A stretch of DNA of 64,000 nucleotides from Iningainema tapete BLCC-T55 (GTDB lineage: Bacteria; Cyanobacteriota; Cyanobacteriia; Cyanobacteriales; Nostocaceae), in contig NZ_JACXAE010000039.1 in NCBI RefSeq assembly GCF_014698965.1, positions 1-64,000 on the forward strand. Reading direction: 5' to 3'. The notes below the pieces were generated by a model, which searched no databases, had not been told where the DNA came from, and was given only the letters and a program-made list of their open reading frames with translations. The translations under genes and the position numbers were made by a program. Shown piece by piece: positions 47,784-56,957 of the stretch; position 1 is the stretch's first letter; each line of letters begins with the position of its first letter.

Positions 47784-49628
47784 ATGCACAAGCAATCAAA
47801 ACTCATACCCATGCATTTCCTACACAAACTCCGCCCACCATTTACCGTAATTGCCACAATCTTCACAGTCGGACTGGGTGTTACTACAGCTGCAAAAGTT
47901 GCTATGGCAGAGTTCCGGATCAATCCGTATCTACAGCAACCATCCACAGATGGTATGTATTTTACCTGGTTTACCGAGCAAAACGTAGCAGGTAAACTCA
48001 CGATCACAGGACCTGGTTTGAGCAATCCGCTGACGTTTACAACTCAACCCTTATTTGAGCCAGTGCTTACCTATACAAGCGCTGAGAAAAATCAGAACAT
48101 TTCGGGGTTGACCCAAGGCTCTTGGCTCAAAGGAGATAATAACTACAAACACACAATTGATGTACGTGGTTTGCAACCAGGAACTACCTACTATTATACA
48201 GTCACTCAAGGGTCGAGCGTTTTTCATTCAACCTTCAAAACTGCTCCTAGTAAGGATAATTGGAGTCACATCCGCTTTATTGCGATGTCGGATAGTGAAA
48301 CCGAACCTCTAGGACGTGTCACCTATCGCGAATGGCAACCGGGTGCTTTGGCAGAGGGATCTTTAGTACGCCCTACTTTGAGCGGTAGTCAGTGGGCAAA
48401 CGTCTTTGGAACATCCGGTGCGGGTATTTCACAGACATTGCGCTATGCCATGACAGAAACTGAGGGTTACAAGCGCAACCTCACAATTGTCAATAGCCGT
48501 ACCCCTGACTTTCTGCTAATGCCTGGTGACCTTGTGCAGGGTGGTGGCTACCAACCAGGTTGGGATGAGTTCTTCCGCCATAACGCAGGAGAGTTTGACA
48601 GTGGACTTTCACGGTATCCAATCCTGAGCGCCCTTGGCAACTGGGAGAACTTCGGTGCGCTCAATGGTGGTTATGGTACGGACACTGACGGTCGTTTTGG
48701 TCCAAAGTTTGGTCGTGATAAGTATCACGTATATGTTGACGCACCAGATAATGGTACACCAGAACACCAAGATAATTACTACCGCGTTGACTACGGTCCA
48801 ATCACTATTATCACACTTGATAGTTCCAATGGTGAACCAGACGATCGCCGCAGTAACTACGGTGGTGAAGGTCAGCCTCCTCAAGTAAGTGGGCGAGATT
48901 ATACTCTTGAGGGTACTGACACTCAGGAAAACTACACACGCGAACAGTACGAAGCTGCAGGCGGTACAGACCTTGCTGACTTCAACCCTGGTAGCATTCA
49001 GTGGAACTGGGCGCAGGCGCAATTGCAGGATGCTCGTACTAAAGGTCAAATCATCTTCGTGCAGTTCCATCACACACCATACAGCGATGGCGAACACGGG
49101 CTACCCATGAATCATCAAGACAGCAGTGGCCAAGGCGGTACACCAATGCGCCAATATCACACCCTGTTTGAGAAATATAAAGTAGCGGCAGTGCTTGTGG
49201 GACATAGTGAGATGTTCGAGCGCAGTTTCGTTGATGAGAATGGTGATGGCATTGGCGTGCATTACTATGAAGTTGGTGTGTCGGGTGATGGACTACGGGG
49301 TGAGCGTCGTGAAGGTGCTGGTTTTGATGCGCCACTGCTCAACTATAATCCATTTAGCCAGTGGACAGCCGACCAAAACGAAGGTGAGTTATGGCAGGAA
49401 GTTGATGGTGTCCCACAGTTAGTAAGTGGTGGCAAACACTACGGTCATCTGGAAGTGAACATAGAGCGACTCGATAACGAGAATGGTGTTTATGCAAAGA
49501 TTACCCTCACTCCAGTGCATAGCTTCCCAATTCTTGATGGGAATTACAACTTACTCAACACAGAGCGCCGTGTCTATGAGGACGAGCTTACACTCCTAGT
49601 TGGTGCTGACGGGCAAATTGTCGATTGA
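47784..49628 (+). CDS. Exported purple-acid-phosphatase-like metallophosphoesterase
   Basis: 614 residues with a signal peptide (TVIATIFTVGLGVTTAAKVAMA). An N-terminal fibronectin-III-like domain (FRINPYLQQPSTDGMYFTWFTE to GLQPGTTYYYTVTQGS) is typical of purple acid phosphatases. The metallophosphoesterase core follows: FIAMSDSE, LLMPGDLVQGGG, SALGNWENFG, FVQFHHTPYS and LVGHSEMFER. Several of these differ from the canonical metal ligands (GNWE for GNHE, GHSE for GHxH, DSE for DxH), so metal binding may be altered. Likely periplasmic or extracellular phosphate scavenging, unproven. ATG 47784 is used; ATG 47811 is an alternative with a shorter signal peptide. Confidence 0.85.
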   Translation: MHKQSKLIPMHFLHKLRPPFTVIATIFTVGLGVTTAAKVAMAEFRINPYLQQPSTDGMYFTWFTEQNVAGKLTITGPGLSNPLTFTTQPLFEPVLTYTSAEKNQNISGLTQGSWLKGDNNYKHTIDVRGLQPGTTYYYTVTQGSSVFHSTFKTAPSKDNWSHIRFIAMSDSETEPLGRVTYREWQPGALAEGSLVRPTLSGSQWANVFGTSGAGISQTLRYAMTETEGYKRNLTIVNSRTPDFLLMPGDLVQGGGYQPGWDEFFRHNAGEFDSGLSRYPILSALGNWENFGALNGGYGTDTDGRFGPKFGRDKYHVYVDAPDNGTPEHQDNYYRVDYGPITIITLDSSNGEPDDRRSNYGGEGQPPQVSGRDYTLEGTDTQENYTREQYEAAGGTDLADFNPGSIQWNWAQAQLQDARTKGQIIFVQFHHTPYSDGEHGLPMNHQDSSGQGGTPMRQYHTLFEKYKVAAVLVGHSEMFERSFVDENGDGIGVHYYEVGVSGDGLRGERREGAGFDAPLLNYNPFSQWTADQNEGELWQEVDGVPQLVSGGKHYGHLEVNIERLDNENGVYAKITLTPVHSFPILDGNYNLLNTERRVYEDELTLLVGADGQIVD

Positions 49629-49637
49629 AGAAGGCAT

Positions 49638-49677
49638 CCGAGCGAGCTAGTGAAGAATCTTTCACTAGCTCGCTCGG
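49638..49677. terminator. 17-bp perfect stem downstream of the phosphatase gene
   Basis: CCGAGCGAGCTAGTGAA (49638-49654) and TTCACTAGCTCGCTCGG (49661-49677) flank a 6-nt loop, ten bases after the stop codon. No T-run follows. It is the main feature of the 440-bp gap 49629-50068 apart from the repeat at 49951. Confidence 0.6.
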
Positions 49678-49950
49678 CTCAATCCTCGACCTCCAACAAA
49701 TCCTCAAAGGAAACGGCAAACATCTCATAAAGGTATTTTTATTTTAATAAATAATAAAAATATGTATCTCTAGACTGTTATAAATTAAGTTTTAATTCAA
49801 ACGTCATCAGCCTAAACAGAGTTTTTTATCTACCTGATTTGGTATTCTTACGCTCTGAACAAGGTAGAAGTACTTAATTAATCTACAACTTTTATTACCC
49901 CCATAGCAAGAGGACAAATTTCTGGAATTTGCGAGAATGTAAATGTAGAA

Positions 49951-50006
49951 GCTAATGGCTAATGGCTAATGACTAAAACAATTAGCTATTAGCAATCAGC
50001 AGTCAT
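49951..50006. repeat. GCTAATG heptamer repeat with inverted partner
   Basis: Three tandem GCTAATG units (49951-49971) are followed by an inverted-orientation stretch TTAGCTATTAGC about 10 bases on. This is a common short tandem repeat type of filamentous cyanobacteria and may fold into an imperfect hairpin. Confidence 0.7.
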
Positions 50007-50068
50007 ATTTTTGTTCACAAATCATTCAGGAATACTACAGCTTCTAATAGTTTGGGAGGGAAATAGAT

Positions 50069-50500
50069 ATGAAAATGAAATTTTTAACAACAGTAGCTTT
50101 ACTAAGCACAATATCTCTTGCCGCTCCCGTATCTGTGCAAGCTGCAAATCCCGCTCATGTGCAAAAGTTAAGAGAAAACGGAGCCTGTGCTGGTTGCGAT
50201 TTAACAGGTGCTAATTTGAAAGGCGCTCACCTCATAGGTGCTGACTTAAGAAATGCTAATTTAAAGGGTGCTAACTTACAAGACGCCAACTTAGAAGGCG
50301 CAGATTTAACTGGCGCAAACTTGAAAGAAGCCAATATGAAAGAAGCTTTTGTAAACAGTGCTAGTTTAAATAATGCTAATCTCACTAATGCTGATTTAAG
50401 AAACGCTAATTTAGATAGCACTGAACTAAAAGGCGCTGTATTAGCTGGTGTCAAATTCAACGGTTCATATATTGCTAACACTGGCGCGAGAAATAGGTAA
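50069..50500 (+). CDS. Exported pentapeptide-repeat protein
   Basis: 143 residues. A signal peptide (FLTTVALLSTISLAAPVSVQA) is followed by a CAGC motif and about 18 pentapeptide repeats of the A(D/N)LxX type (ANLKGAHLIGADLRNANLKG and on), which form a right-handed quadrilateral beta-helix. A GGGAGGG Shine-Dalgarno lies about nine bases before the ATG. The CxxC near residue 40 could bind a metal or form a disulfide in the periplasm. Such short exported pentapeptide proteins are widespread in cyanobacteria and have no established function. Confidence 0.92.
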   Translation: MKMKFLTTVALLSTISLAAPVSVQAANPAHVQKLRENGACAGCDLTGANLKGAHLIGADLRNANLKGANLQDANLEGADLTGANLKEANMKEAFVNSASLNNANLTNADLRNANLDSTELKGAVLAGVKFNGSYIANTGARNR

Positions 50501-50514
50501 TTTGCTCCCCCCAA

Positions 50515-50535
50515 GCCCCCTTAAGAAAGGGGGGC
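50515..50535. terminator. G/C-rich hairpin between convergent genes
   Basis: GCCCCCTT (50515-50522) pairs with AAGGGGGGC (50527-50535) with one bulge, 14 bases after the pentapeptide gene and shortly before the end of the convergent tldE gene. It may terminate both. Confidence 0.55.
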
Positions 50536-50563
50536 ACGAAACCCCCTTCAGGGACAAAAAATC

Positions 50564-51907
50564 CTAACTTTCTCCAGTAATTGACAATTCATCTACCCAA
50601 ATTCTGGGACATACCCCACCGGGAGTCAACTCTGGTTCCTTCTCAACAAAAATAATTGATTTGAGGACTTCCAAGAAATCTCCAGCAACTGTTGCCGATT
50701 CGATGCTTGTTTTCACACCTTTGTTAACAAGCCAACCATCGAATGGCAGAGAAAAGGAACCTTGTAGAGCTTTCACACCTGCATGAAGAGCTTGTAAATC
50801 ATCAATAAAAATTACATTCTCAGCAGTTTCCAAGCTTAATTCTTGTTCAGCAGGTGCGCCAGCATAGACATGATAAAAGTTAGGGCTGACAGTGACTTTT
50901 GCACCAATATTGGCATTACCTGTAGGCTTGGCATTCAACCTTTTCGCAGTACCTGCACTGTGGAGAAAGTTTGTCAAAACGCCGTTTTCAATCAACGAAA
51001 CTCGACGAGTGGGAGTTCCTTCACCATCAAAAGTTTCTGCGCCAATATTAGCAGGATGGAGTGCATCATCACAAACACAAAGCAAGGGAGAAGCAATTTG
51101 TTTGCCTATATCATCAGGGGTAGATAGACTTTGCTGATCCAAAATACTTTGCGCATTGTATAAGTTGGAAAAAGCACCTAGCAGACTGAGGAAAGCATCT
51201 GCAGAGAAAACAACTCGATATTTCCCCGACTGAATTTTTTCATAGTTCAAGTGACTGATGGTTTTCTCTGCCGTTTCTTTGATACAACCATTGATGTCTA
51301 GTTTAGAGACACCTTTGCTGATTCTAAAAGCGCCAGCACTGCGAGGTTTTTTTCCATCTTCCTCAGTTTTGCTGTAAAGATAAATTGATGCGATGGAGTG
51401 AGATTCAGTTCTCATCGCACCGTCGCTATTGAGATAGAACTTGTCAAGATCTCTTTGTGCCAAACTGTTATAAGGTACTCCCTGAATAGCTGGATGTGCA
51501 GCAATCACTTCTTTTTCAGCTGCTATTAGACTTTCTATCAGTTGGGAAACAGGCGCTTGAGGTACTTTTTCCTGCGGTGTTTCAGGTATGGGAACAGTAG
51601 CCTCTGGACTAAAATCTGGGACATTTTCTTTCACACCAAAGTAACTAGCTTCGTGTGCTGTTTTTAAAGCTAATTCAAGTCCCTTGGGATCTACATCTGT
51701 TGTGCTGGTGACACCCATTGTGTTATCTTCATTCCAAACACGCACGGTGACACCAGAAAGGTTTGAGGCTTTAACTTGCTTAGGCTCTCCTTGGTCTACT
51801 TGTACACTGGTTTGGTCGGAAGATGAGCCAAAAATGTCAAATTTTTTAATGCCAAGTTTGTGAGCGCTTTCTTGAGCGTAAGTTGCAATATCTTTGATGT
51901 TAGGCAT
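50564..51907 (-). CDS. tldE: TldE/PmbA-type metalloprotease subunit
   Basis: 447 residues from ATG 51907 (MPNIKDIATYAQESAHKLG); the longer frame to 51973 runs into an intergenic repeat. The sequence follows the PmbA/TldE family (VDQGEPKQVKASNLSGVTVRVWNEDNTMGV, EGTPTRRVSLIENGVLTNFLHSAGTAKRL, NIGAKVTVSPNFYHVYAG) and lacks the HExxxH zinc motif. TldD-TldE heterodimers degrade unfolded peptides through an internal chamber and mature some ribosomal peptides. The tldD gene is upstream on the same strand, separated by 133 bp containing repeats. Confidence 0.93.
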   Translation of the reverse strand: MPNIKDIATYAQESAHKLGIKKFDIFGSSSDQTSVQVDQGEPKQVKASNLSGVTVRVWNEDNTMGVTSTTDVDPKGLELALKTAHEASYFGVKENVPDFSPEATVPIPETPQEKVPQAPVSQLIESLIAAEKEVIAAHPAIQGVPYNSLAQRDLDKFYLNSDGAMRTESHSIASIYLYSKTEEDGKKPRSAGAFRISKGVSKLDINGCIKETAEKTISHLNYEKIQSGKYRVVFSADAFLSLLGAFSNLYNAQSILDQQSLSTPDDIGKQIASPLLCVCDDALHPANIGAETFDGEGTPTRRVSLIENGVLTNFLHSAGTAKRLNAKPTGNANIGAKVTVSPNFYHVYAGAPAEQELSLETAENVIFIDDLQALHAGVKALQGSFSLPFDGWLVNKGVKTSIESATVAGDFLEVLKSIIFVEKEPELTPGGVCPRIWVDELSITGES

Positions 51908-51946
51908 AGTCGATTTTGGAGCCATAGATTTTGGATTTTGGATTTT

Positions 51947-52015
51947 AAACCACAGATGTACACAAATGTACACAGATAAATTACATCTGTGTTTATCTGT
52001 GTTTATCTGTGGTTT
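51947..52015. repeat. Imperfect inverted repeat between tldD and tldE
   Basis: AAACCACAGAT (51947-51957) and ATCTGTGGTTT (52005-52015) are exact inverted repeats, and the interior holds further ACACAGAT/ATCTGTGT words. It is next to an ATTTTGG heptamer repeat (about 51924-51945). Both are dispersed repeat types. The structure lies inside the operon and could cause attenuation or mRNA processing. Confidence 0.7.
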
Positions 52016-52040
52016 TTCTCATTCCAGAGTAGAAAATTCC

Positions 52041-53510
52041 CTATCGTCCACCGACAGTGATCGAATCAACTTTGATGTGGGGTTGTCCTACGGTGGTGTA
52101 GATACTGCCACTAACAGAGCCACAGAAACCTGCTGCAAGTGACAAATCTTGGGAACACATGGAAATTTTGTTCATAATTTCTTTGGCTTCACCAATTAAA
52201 ATTGCTCCCTTGAGTGGCTTGGTGATTTTGCCGTTTTCAATCATGTAAGCTTCGTCTACACCAAAGTTAAATTGTCCTGTAGCACCAACGCTACCGCCTC
52301 CCATTTTTTTACAGTAAATACCTTTATCAATTGAGGCAAATAAATCGTTAGTGCTGTATTCACCAGAATCAATGTAAGTATTACGCATCCGGCTGGCAGC
52401 GGCAAAGGTGAAACCTTGGCGTCTTCCACTACCAGTTCTGGGATGCCCTGTACGTACTGAACCCGCTCTATCTGCTAGGAAGTTCTTTAAAACGCCTTTT
52501 TCAATTAATAGTGTTTTTTGGGCTGGCATACCTTCGTCATCCATGTCAATGGTGCCGAAAGCGTTTTCAGTGCGTCCTTCATCCCATGCTGTTAAGCTTT
52601 CGTGGGCAATTTTTTCACCTTTTTTGTCAGCAAAGGGAGTGGTGTTGCGTTCGATTTGGGTGGTTTCTAGCAAGTGTCCGCAGGCTTCGTGGAAAATTAC
52701 TCCACCAAAGTGATTTGCCATGATGATGGGGTAAGTGCCTGATTCGACATAATCGGCGTAAAGCATTTTGCCTGCTGATTCGGCAATTTCCTCGGCGGCT
52801 TGTTGATAATCCCATGTTTTTAAGAAGTTGGGATCGCTGGTGTTACCTGCACGTTCAGCCATAGAGGCACGATTGGCACCGTCAGCACACAGAAGGTTAA
52901 ATCCTACTGATTGGGTAAGGCGAATGTCGCGAGCAAATGTACCATCACTGGCGGCGACTAGGACTTCTTGCCAGTCACGGAAATAGGTGGCACGGCGCGA
53001 TCGCACATGGCTGGCTTTTTGTTTTAGCTGCCCAGTACCATCAAGGAGGACTTCTCCCATTTCTCGGATGGAGCTACAAAGAGGTAGCCATTTATCTTTA
53101 CCTCTTTTAGTGGCGTAATCTCTCAGCAGTTCTAGGTTAATTTCCGGAACGAAAGCGTTGGGAGCGGGAAGTTGCAATCCTAAAATAGAAAGTCCTTTTT
53201 CTAAAGCTGCTTTCAAACCAGAAAAAGTTAAGTCATTGGTGCTAACGTAGCAGTCAGCTTTACCGCGAAACACTCTCACGCCTGCACCTGTGGAAAGACG
53301 CGGTGTAATGCTGGTGATGGTATCTTCTTCTGCAAGGCAACTAATATAGTTGACACGCTCTAAAAAGAATTCGATAAAATCAGCCCCAGCAGCGCGTCCT
53401 AATCCCAGAAGAGTAGACAAGGGAGCTTCCCAACTTTCGTCGAATCGCTCTGTTGTGTTTGAGTATTGCAGGCTGGGCAGTTGTTGAGAAATTAGAGTGC
53501 TTGTAACCAT
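52041..53510 (-). CDS. tldD: TldD-type zinc metalloprotease subunit
   Basis: 489 residues. The zinc-binding HExxxH is in [14 protein letters not shown], and the family motifs [26 protein letters not shown] and [20 protein letters not shown] are present. It forms the active site of the TldD-TldE protease with the product of the downstream gene. Length and motif order are those of intact family members. The ATG at 53510 has no strong Shine-Dalgarno. Confidence 0.95.
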   Translation of the reverse strand: MVTSTLISQQLPSLQYSNTTERFDESWEAPLSTLLGLGRAAGADFIEFFLERVNYISCLAEEDTITSITPRLSTGAGVRVFRGKADCYVSTNDLTFSGLKAALEKGLSILGLQLPAPNAFVPEINLELLRDYATKRGKDKWLPLCSSIREMGEVLLDGTGQLKQKASHVRSRRATYFRDWQEVLVAASDGTFARDIRLTQSVGFNLLCADGANRASMAERAGNTSDPNFLKTWDYQQAAEEIAESAGKMLYADYVESGTYPIIMANHFGGVIFHEACGHLLETTQIERNTTPFADKKGEKIAHESLTAWDEGRTENAFGTIDMDDEGMPAQKTLLIEKGVLKNFLADRAGSVRTGHPRTGSGRRQGFTFAAASRMRNTYIDSGEYSTNDLFASIDKGIYCKKMGGGSVGATGQFNFGVDEAYMIENGKITKPLKGAILIGEAKEIMNKISMCSQDLSLAAGFCGSVSGSIYTTVGQPHIKVDSITVGGR

Positions 53511-53701
53511 GAGTAGTTGGGGAAAGTTAGGTTGAGCAGGGGGGAAGTGCGGTTTTCATTCTACAGAAAACTTTGACACCGAATGTTTTGGTGTATAATT
53601 AGTTAATTATTATCGAATATTCTGTGTGTATCTCTATCAAGCATGACATCAGTCTAACAAATTCGTACAATCTGGGAGTGGAGACTACCGTACCGTAATC
53701 A

Positions 53702-54298
53702 TTAACCAAATGCTATTTTTATAAAACGAGGATTGAGACTAGCTCCAGTGCGACGTGTAAAAATCCATAGGATACAACGACAAGTGTCGCGCAGAATGTG
53801 TCCAAGGGATTCTTTGTCTCTAGCGGAGGGTACAGAAATGGGAGTAAAAGTAATGCCCTGGCTACCAAGGACAAATGTGGCGATCGCCTTTGCTCTAGGC
53901 ATGTGAAAATCGGAGGTAATCAGGTATAAGTGCTGAATCCGACGTGTTTTGAAATCTGGAACGAGGGTAGTGAAGTTGGTAACGGTGTCCACAGCACGGT
54001 AGTCGAGATGAACGCGGTAATTTTGGATACCTGCGGCTTGGAAGATGGGGTAGGCTTCTTGAGGATATGAGCCAGTAGAAACCCAAATATCCAAAGCGGG
54101 ATAGTTTTGCGCAAACTGAGCTGTGAATACTTCTCTGTCTGAACTTCCACCAAGAGTGAGAATGGCTTGAGGTAATGGAGCTTGGTAAGATGCAACCAAT
54201 AGTCGAATGGGAATGATGCTAACTAGCAGGATAGCAAACAAACCCACCAGGAAAATCTTCTGTTTTTTAAATACATGACGAAATTTGGGAATTAACAT
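53702..54298 (-). CDS. DUF218/YdcF-like (ElyC/SanA) membrane-anchored protein
   Basis: About 198 residues from ATG 54298. A TM anchor (KIFLVGLFAILLVSIIPIRLLV) is followed by the DUF218 core: AILTLGGSSDREVFTAQF, NYRVHLDYRAVDTVTNFTTLV, LYLITSDFHMPRAKAIA. DUF218 proteins are linked to envelope polysaccharide or peptidoglycan metabolism in enterobacteria. It is the last gene of the glycan cluster, starting right after the GT2 gene. A TTG at 54319 would overlap that gene and is less likely. Confidence 0.85.
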   Translation of the reverse strand: MLIPKFRHVFKKQKIFLVGLFAILLVSIIPIRLLVASYQAPLPQAILTLGGSSDREVFTAQFAQNYPALDIWVSTGSYPQEAYPIFQAAGIQNYRVHLDYRAVDTVTNFTTLVPDFKTRRIQHLYLITSDFHMPRAKAIATFVLGSQGITFTPISVPSARDKESLGHILRDTCRCILWIFTRRTGASLNPRFIKIAFG

Positions 54299-54300
54299 AC

Positions 54301-55104
54301 TTACTTTGCCGAGACGCAATCGGTTAAATTATCAACGCCTGACTTTTGTAGTTTTTCATGTTCAATTAAGCGAATCGAGAGCAGAATTTCTGCTAAGAAA
54401 CGCTGAAATGCATAGTACCAGCCGTGCCAACCATCCAGAATACCACCTTTAAGGATGAGACAATAGAACAGGATGATGAATGGGGCGAGGATTTTTTGCT
54501 TGCGAAGGCGATCGCCCCAACTCAGTTGTGCAATTGGAGTTTTCAGTAGCTTTGTTACCTCTGAAACCATGTAGCGATCTTGTGCCCACAGCCAGCGACT
54601 TAGAGATTTGCGATCGTCATGGTAAATGCTAGCACAAAGCAGTTGAGAAGTTCCCTCTACAATAACTTGATGAGCGTGACCATCATCTTTATAGACTGCC
54701 GATTCTCTTCTATATAGAACTTTACGCGGTGGTAGTAATGTACCGCGTAGAGGTTTGCCAAATACACAGTATTTAAACGTAACGATGTAGCTATCAACGT
54801 CAGGTTCTTCTGGTAAAGCTTTGATTTCAGCAATCAATTCTTCATTAAGGATATAATCTGCGTCCAAGGACAGCACCCATGTAGATTCAATTTTTGATAA
54901 CCCAAAATTACATTGACTGGCAAAAGAGTCAAATTTCCTTTGGAATAATTCTACTTGGGGATAGGATTTGATAATTTCTAAAGTTGCATCAGTACTGTAG
55001 CTGTCAACAACAACAATTCTATCAGCCCAAGTGAGGCGATCGAGGGTACGTTCAATGTTGGGTGCTTCGTTGTATGTGAGCAGAAGAGGTGTTATTTCTC
55101 TCAT
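54301..55104 (-). CDS. GT2-family glycosyltransferase
   Basis: About 267 residues from ATG 55104 (MREITPLLLTYNEAPNIERTLDRL); 18 upstream residues of a longer frame look like leftover sequence. GT-A fold motifs: RIVVVDSYSTDATLEI and the metal-binding DxD in VLSLDADYILN. The C-terminal part has HAHQVIVEG and a hydrophobic stretch (ILAPFIILFYCLILKGG) consistent with membrane association, as in LPS-core GT2 enzymes. It probably adds a sugar to a lipid-linked glycan. Confidence 0.88.
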   Translation of the reverse strand: MREITPLLLTYNEAPNIERTLDRLTWADRIVVVDSYSTDATLEIIKSYPQVELFQRKFDSFASQCNFGLSKIESTWVLSLDADYILNEELIAEIKALPEEPDVDSYIVTFKYCVFGKPLRGTLLPPRKVLYRRESAVYKDDGHAHQVIVEGTSQLLCASIYHDDRKSLSRWLWAQDRYMVSEVTKLLKTPIAQLSWGDRLRKQKILAPFIILFYCLILKGGILDGWHGWYYAFQRFLAEILLSIRLIEHEKLQKSGVDNLTDCVSAK

Positions 55105-55115
55105 TAGCGCAATAA

Positions 55116-55754
55116 TTATAACACAGTAACAGACGCAGAACATAACATAGATTTCCAAAGGTATGGTAATCTACCAGCAAATTTAAAATTAACGTCTGTG
55201 TAACCCTCTGTTTCTAAAAGATGAGTGAGAGTTTTTACGGAAAAGAATTTAATATGTCCTCCATCCCAAAGAGCGGAAAAATGACTATCCATTTTTCCCG
55301 ATATAGCAACAATGATATTTTTTAAATAGCCATGATAGGGTGTTGTAATAATTAAATGCCCTCCTGGTTTTAAACATTTTTGGGCTAATTTTACTAATTC
55401 TCTGGGATAAAATAAATGCTCAATAACCTCTACTGTTATGACAACATCAAAAGTATTTAAAAGTTCAACTCTGGGTGAATCATAGATGCTAGCCTGAATG
55501 AACTGACAGTCAGGAAATTTTTGACGAGCAATTGCGATGCCTGAGGCAGACTCTTCCACACCAACTACTTCATAACCCTGTTGAGCGATCGCATTGCTAA
55601 GACTTCCATTACCGCATCCTAAATCTAAAACCCTGGCTCCAGATTTAGCTTTTTCCGACAACATTGATAGTAATGGAACTGTCAAATAAGAATCAGTATG
55701 AGCCAGATTACTATCTTGGTATTGATACTCGTACTTTGTTAAATATGATGTCAT
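55116..55754 (-). CDS. SAM-dependent methyltransferase of the glycan cluster
   Basis: 212 residues from ATG 55754, eight bases after AGGAG. Motif I is RVLDLGCGNGSLS, and VVGVEESASGIAIAR, VEVIEHLFYPRELVKLA and LKPGGHLIITTPYHG follow, as in UbiG/Methyltransf_11-type enzymes common in polysaccharide clusters. It probably methylates a sugar or lipid carrier intermediate. There is an 11-bp gap to the GT2 gene. Confidence 0.88.
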   Translation of the reverse strand: MTSYLTKYEYQYQDSNLAHTDSYLTVPLLSMLSEKAKSGARVLDLGCGNGSLSNAIAQQGYEVVGVEESASGIAIARQKFPDCQFIQASIYDSPRVELLNTFDVVITVEVIEHLFYPRELVKLAQKCLKPGGHLIITTPYHGYLKNIIVAISGKMDSHFSALWDGGHIKFFSVKTLTHLLETEGYTDVNFKFAGRLPYLWKSMLCSASVTVL

Positions 55755-55769
55755 TTTCTCCACTCCTAA

Positions 55770-56951
55770 CTACACGCAATTAACAGTCTCTTGATTAATA
55801 ATCTTGGTATAAACCTCAATCATTTTTGTAGCAATTTGCTCCCAGGTGTAATGATTGAATATGAATTGACGGGCGCGGTTTCCTATCTCTAGTGCTTGTT
55901 GAGGATTTGTCAAATACTGAATCAAGGCATTAGCAATTTCGTTAGCATCAATATTAACTACACGCGCTGCTTGAGCTAAAGCTGCTTCCGGAAAATTGCA
56001 AGCAACTGTCATCACACAAGGTAGTCCCGCCGCCATACCTTCTAGCACAGATATACTAAAGCCCTCAGAATAAGAAGGAGCAACATAGATGTTAGCAGCA
56101 GCCAAAGCTGCATATTTTATCGAACCTGTCAGCATTCCAGTAAAAGTGACAGCTTCATAACAATTAGAATAGACAAAGTAACTTTTTGCTGTGGAGAGAA
56201 ACCCGATGTTATCTGGTCCTGCAATAATTAGATGAGTATGAGGAAACTGCTCGCGTACTTTGGCAAAAGCATTTGCTAGTAAATCTAGTCCTTTTTTCGG
56301 ATCGATTCGTCCCAAAAACAGAATTAGTTTTTTGTTTCGAGTTTGAGGAAAATGTTGGTAAAAAAGCTCTACATCCGGTAATTTTTCAAAATTACTACAG
56401 TGAATCCCATTAGAAACAATGACTAAAGGGGTTTTAAGATTTAGTCCTTGGATACGCTCTGCTTCAGTATAAGCTAGCATTTGTACCGCACTAGCATTTT
56501 GTAATGCAGGCTTTTCTAGCAAGTTAAAATATAGTTTCTTTTTCCAAGATTTGTAAGCTAAAGCCCAAGGTTCCAGCATTCCGTGGGGAGTTATAATGTA
56601 TGGAACTTTTCGGAGTTTACAAGCCCAATAAGCTGGGAGGACAGGATAGGAAAAGATTGCGTTTGTATGCACTAAGTCGTAATTAGAAACATTTTGAAAT
56701 AGCCAGGTAGTCAAAGAAAAAGTTAGCTTATAATCAAGTATATTCCAATAGTGAAAATACTGAATTCGATAATATTTTTCTTGAATCCAAGTATGTAAAG
56801 GAACATCTAGGGTGCGATCGCCATTTGCATTTGTAGCTACAATGTCAACACTAACCCCTCGACTACCAATTGTTTGAGCTAGCTCAACTGTACTTTTAGA
56901 AGGACCACCATAAACATTTCCTAAAGCAGGAATAACTATTAGAATATTCAT
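55770..56951 (-). CDS. GT4-family glycosyltransferase
   Basis: 393 residues, GT-B fold. An N-terminal GGPSKSTVELA loop begins the acceptor domain. The nucleotide-sugar domain has LILFLGRIDPKKGLDLLANAF and the signature SYSEGFSISVLEGMAAGLPCVMT with the conserved glutamates. It retains the configuration of the donor linkage, as the family does. Donor and acceptor are unknown. Confidence 0.9.
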   Translation of the reverse strand: MNILIVIPALGNVYGGPSKSTVELAQTIGSRGVSVDIVATNANGDRTLDVPLHTWIQEKYYRIQYFHYWNILDYKLTFSLTTWLFQNVSNYDLVHTNAIFSYPVLPAYWACKLRKVPYIITPHGMLEPWALAYKSWKKKLYFNLLEKPALQNASAVQMLAYTEAERIQGLNLKTPLVIVSNGIHCSNFEKLPDVELFYQHFPQTRNKKLILFLGRIDPKKGLDLLANAFAKVREQFPHTHLIIAGPDNIGFLSTAKSYFVYSNCYEAVTFTGMLTGSIKYAALAAANIYVAPSYSEGFSISVLEGMAAGLPCVMTVACNFPEAALAQAARVVNIDANEIANALIQYLTNPQQALEIGNRARQFIFNHYTWEQIATKMIEVYTKIINQETVNCV

Positions 56952-56957
56952 AGATAA

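Noticed and set aside
48609-49335. Minus-strand frames opposite the phosphatase gene
   Set aside because: They are fully inside a gene with clear signal peptide and domain motifs, and show no protein family features of their own.
54301-55158. Longer GT2 frame starting at 55158
   Set aside because: Its first 18 residues (MEIYVMFCVCYCVIIIAL) overlap the upstream methyltransferase gene, and the conserved GT2 N-terminus begins at ATG 55104.
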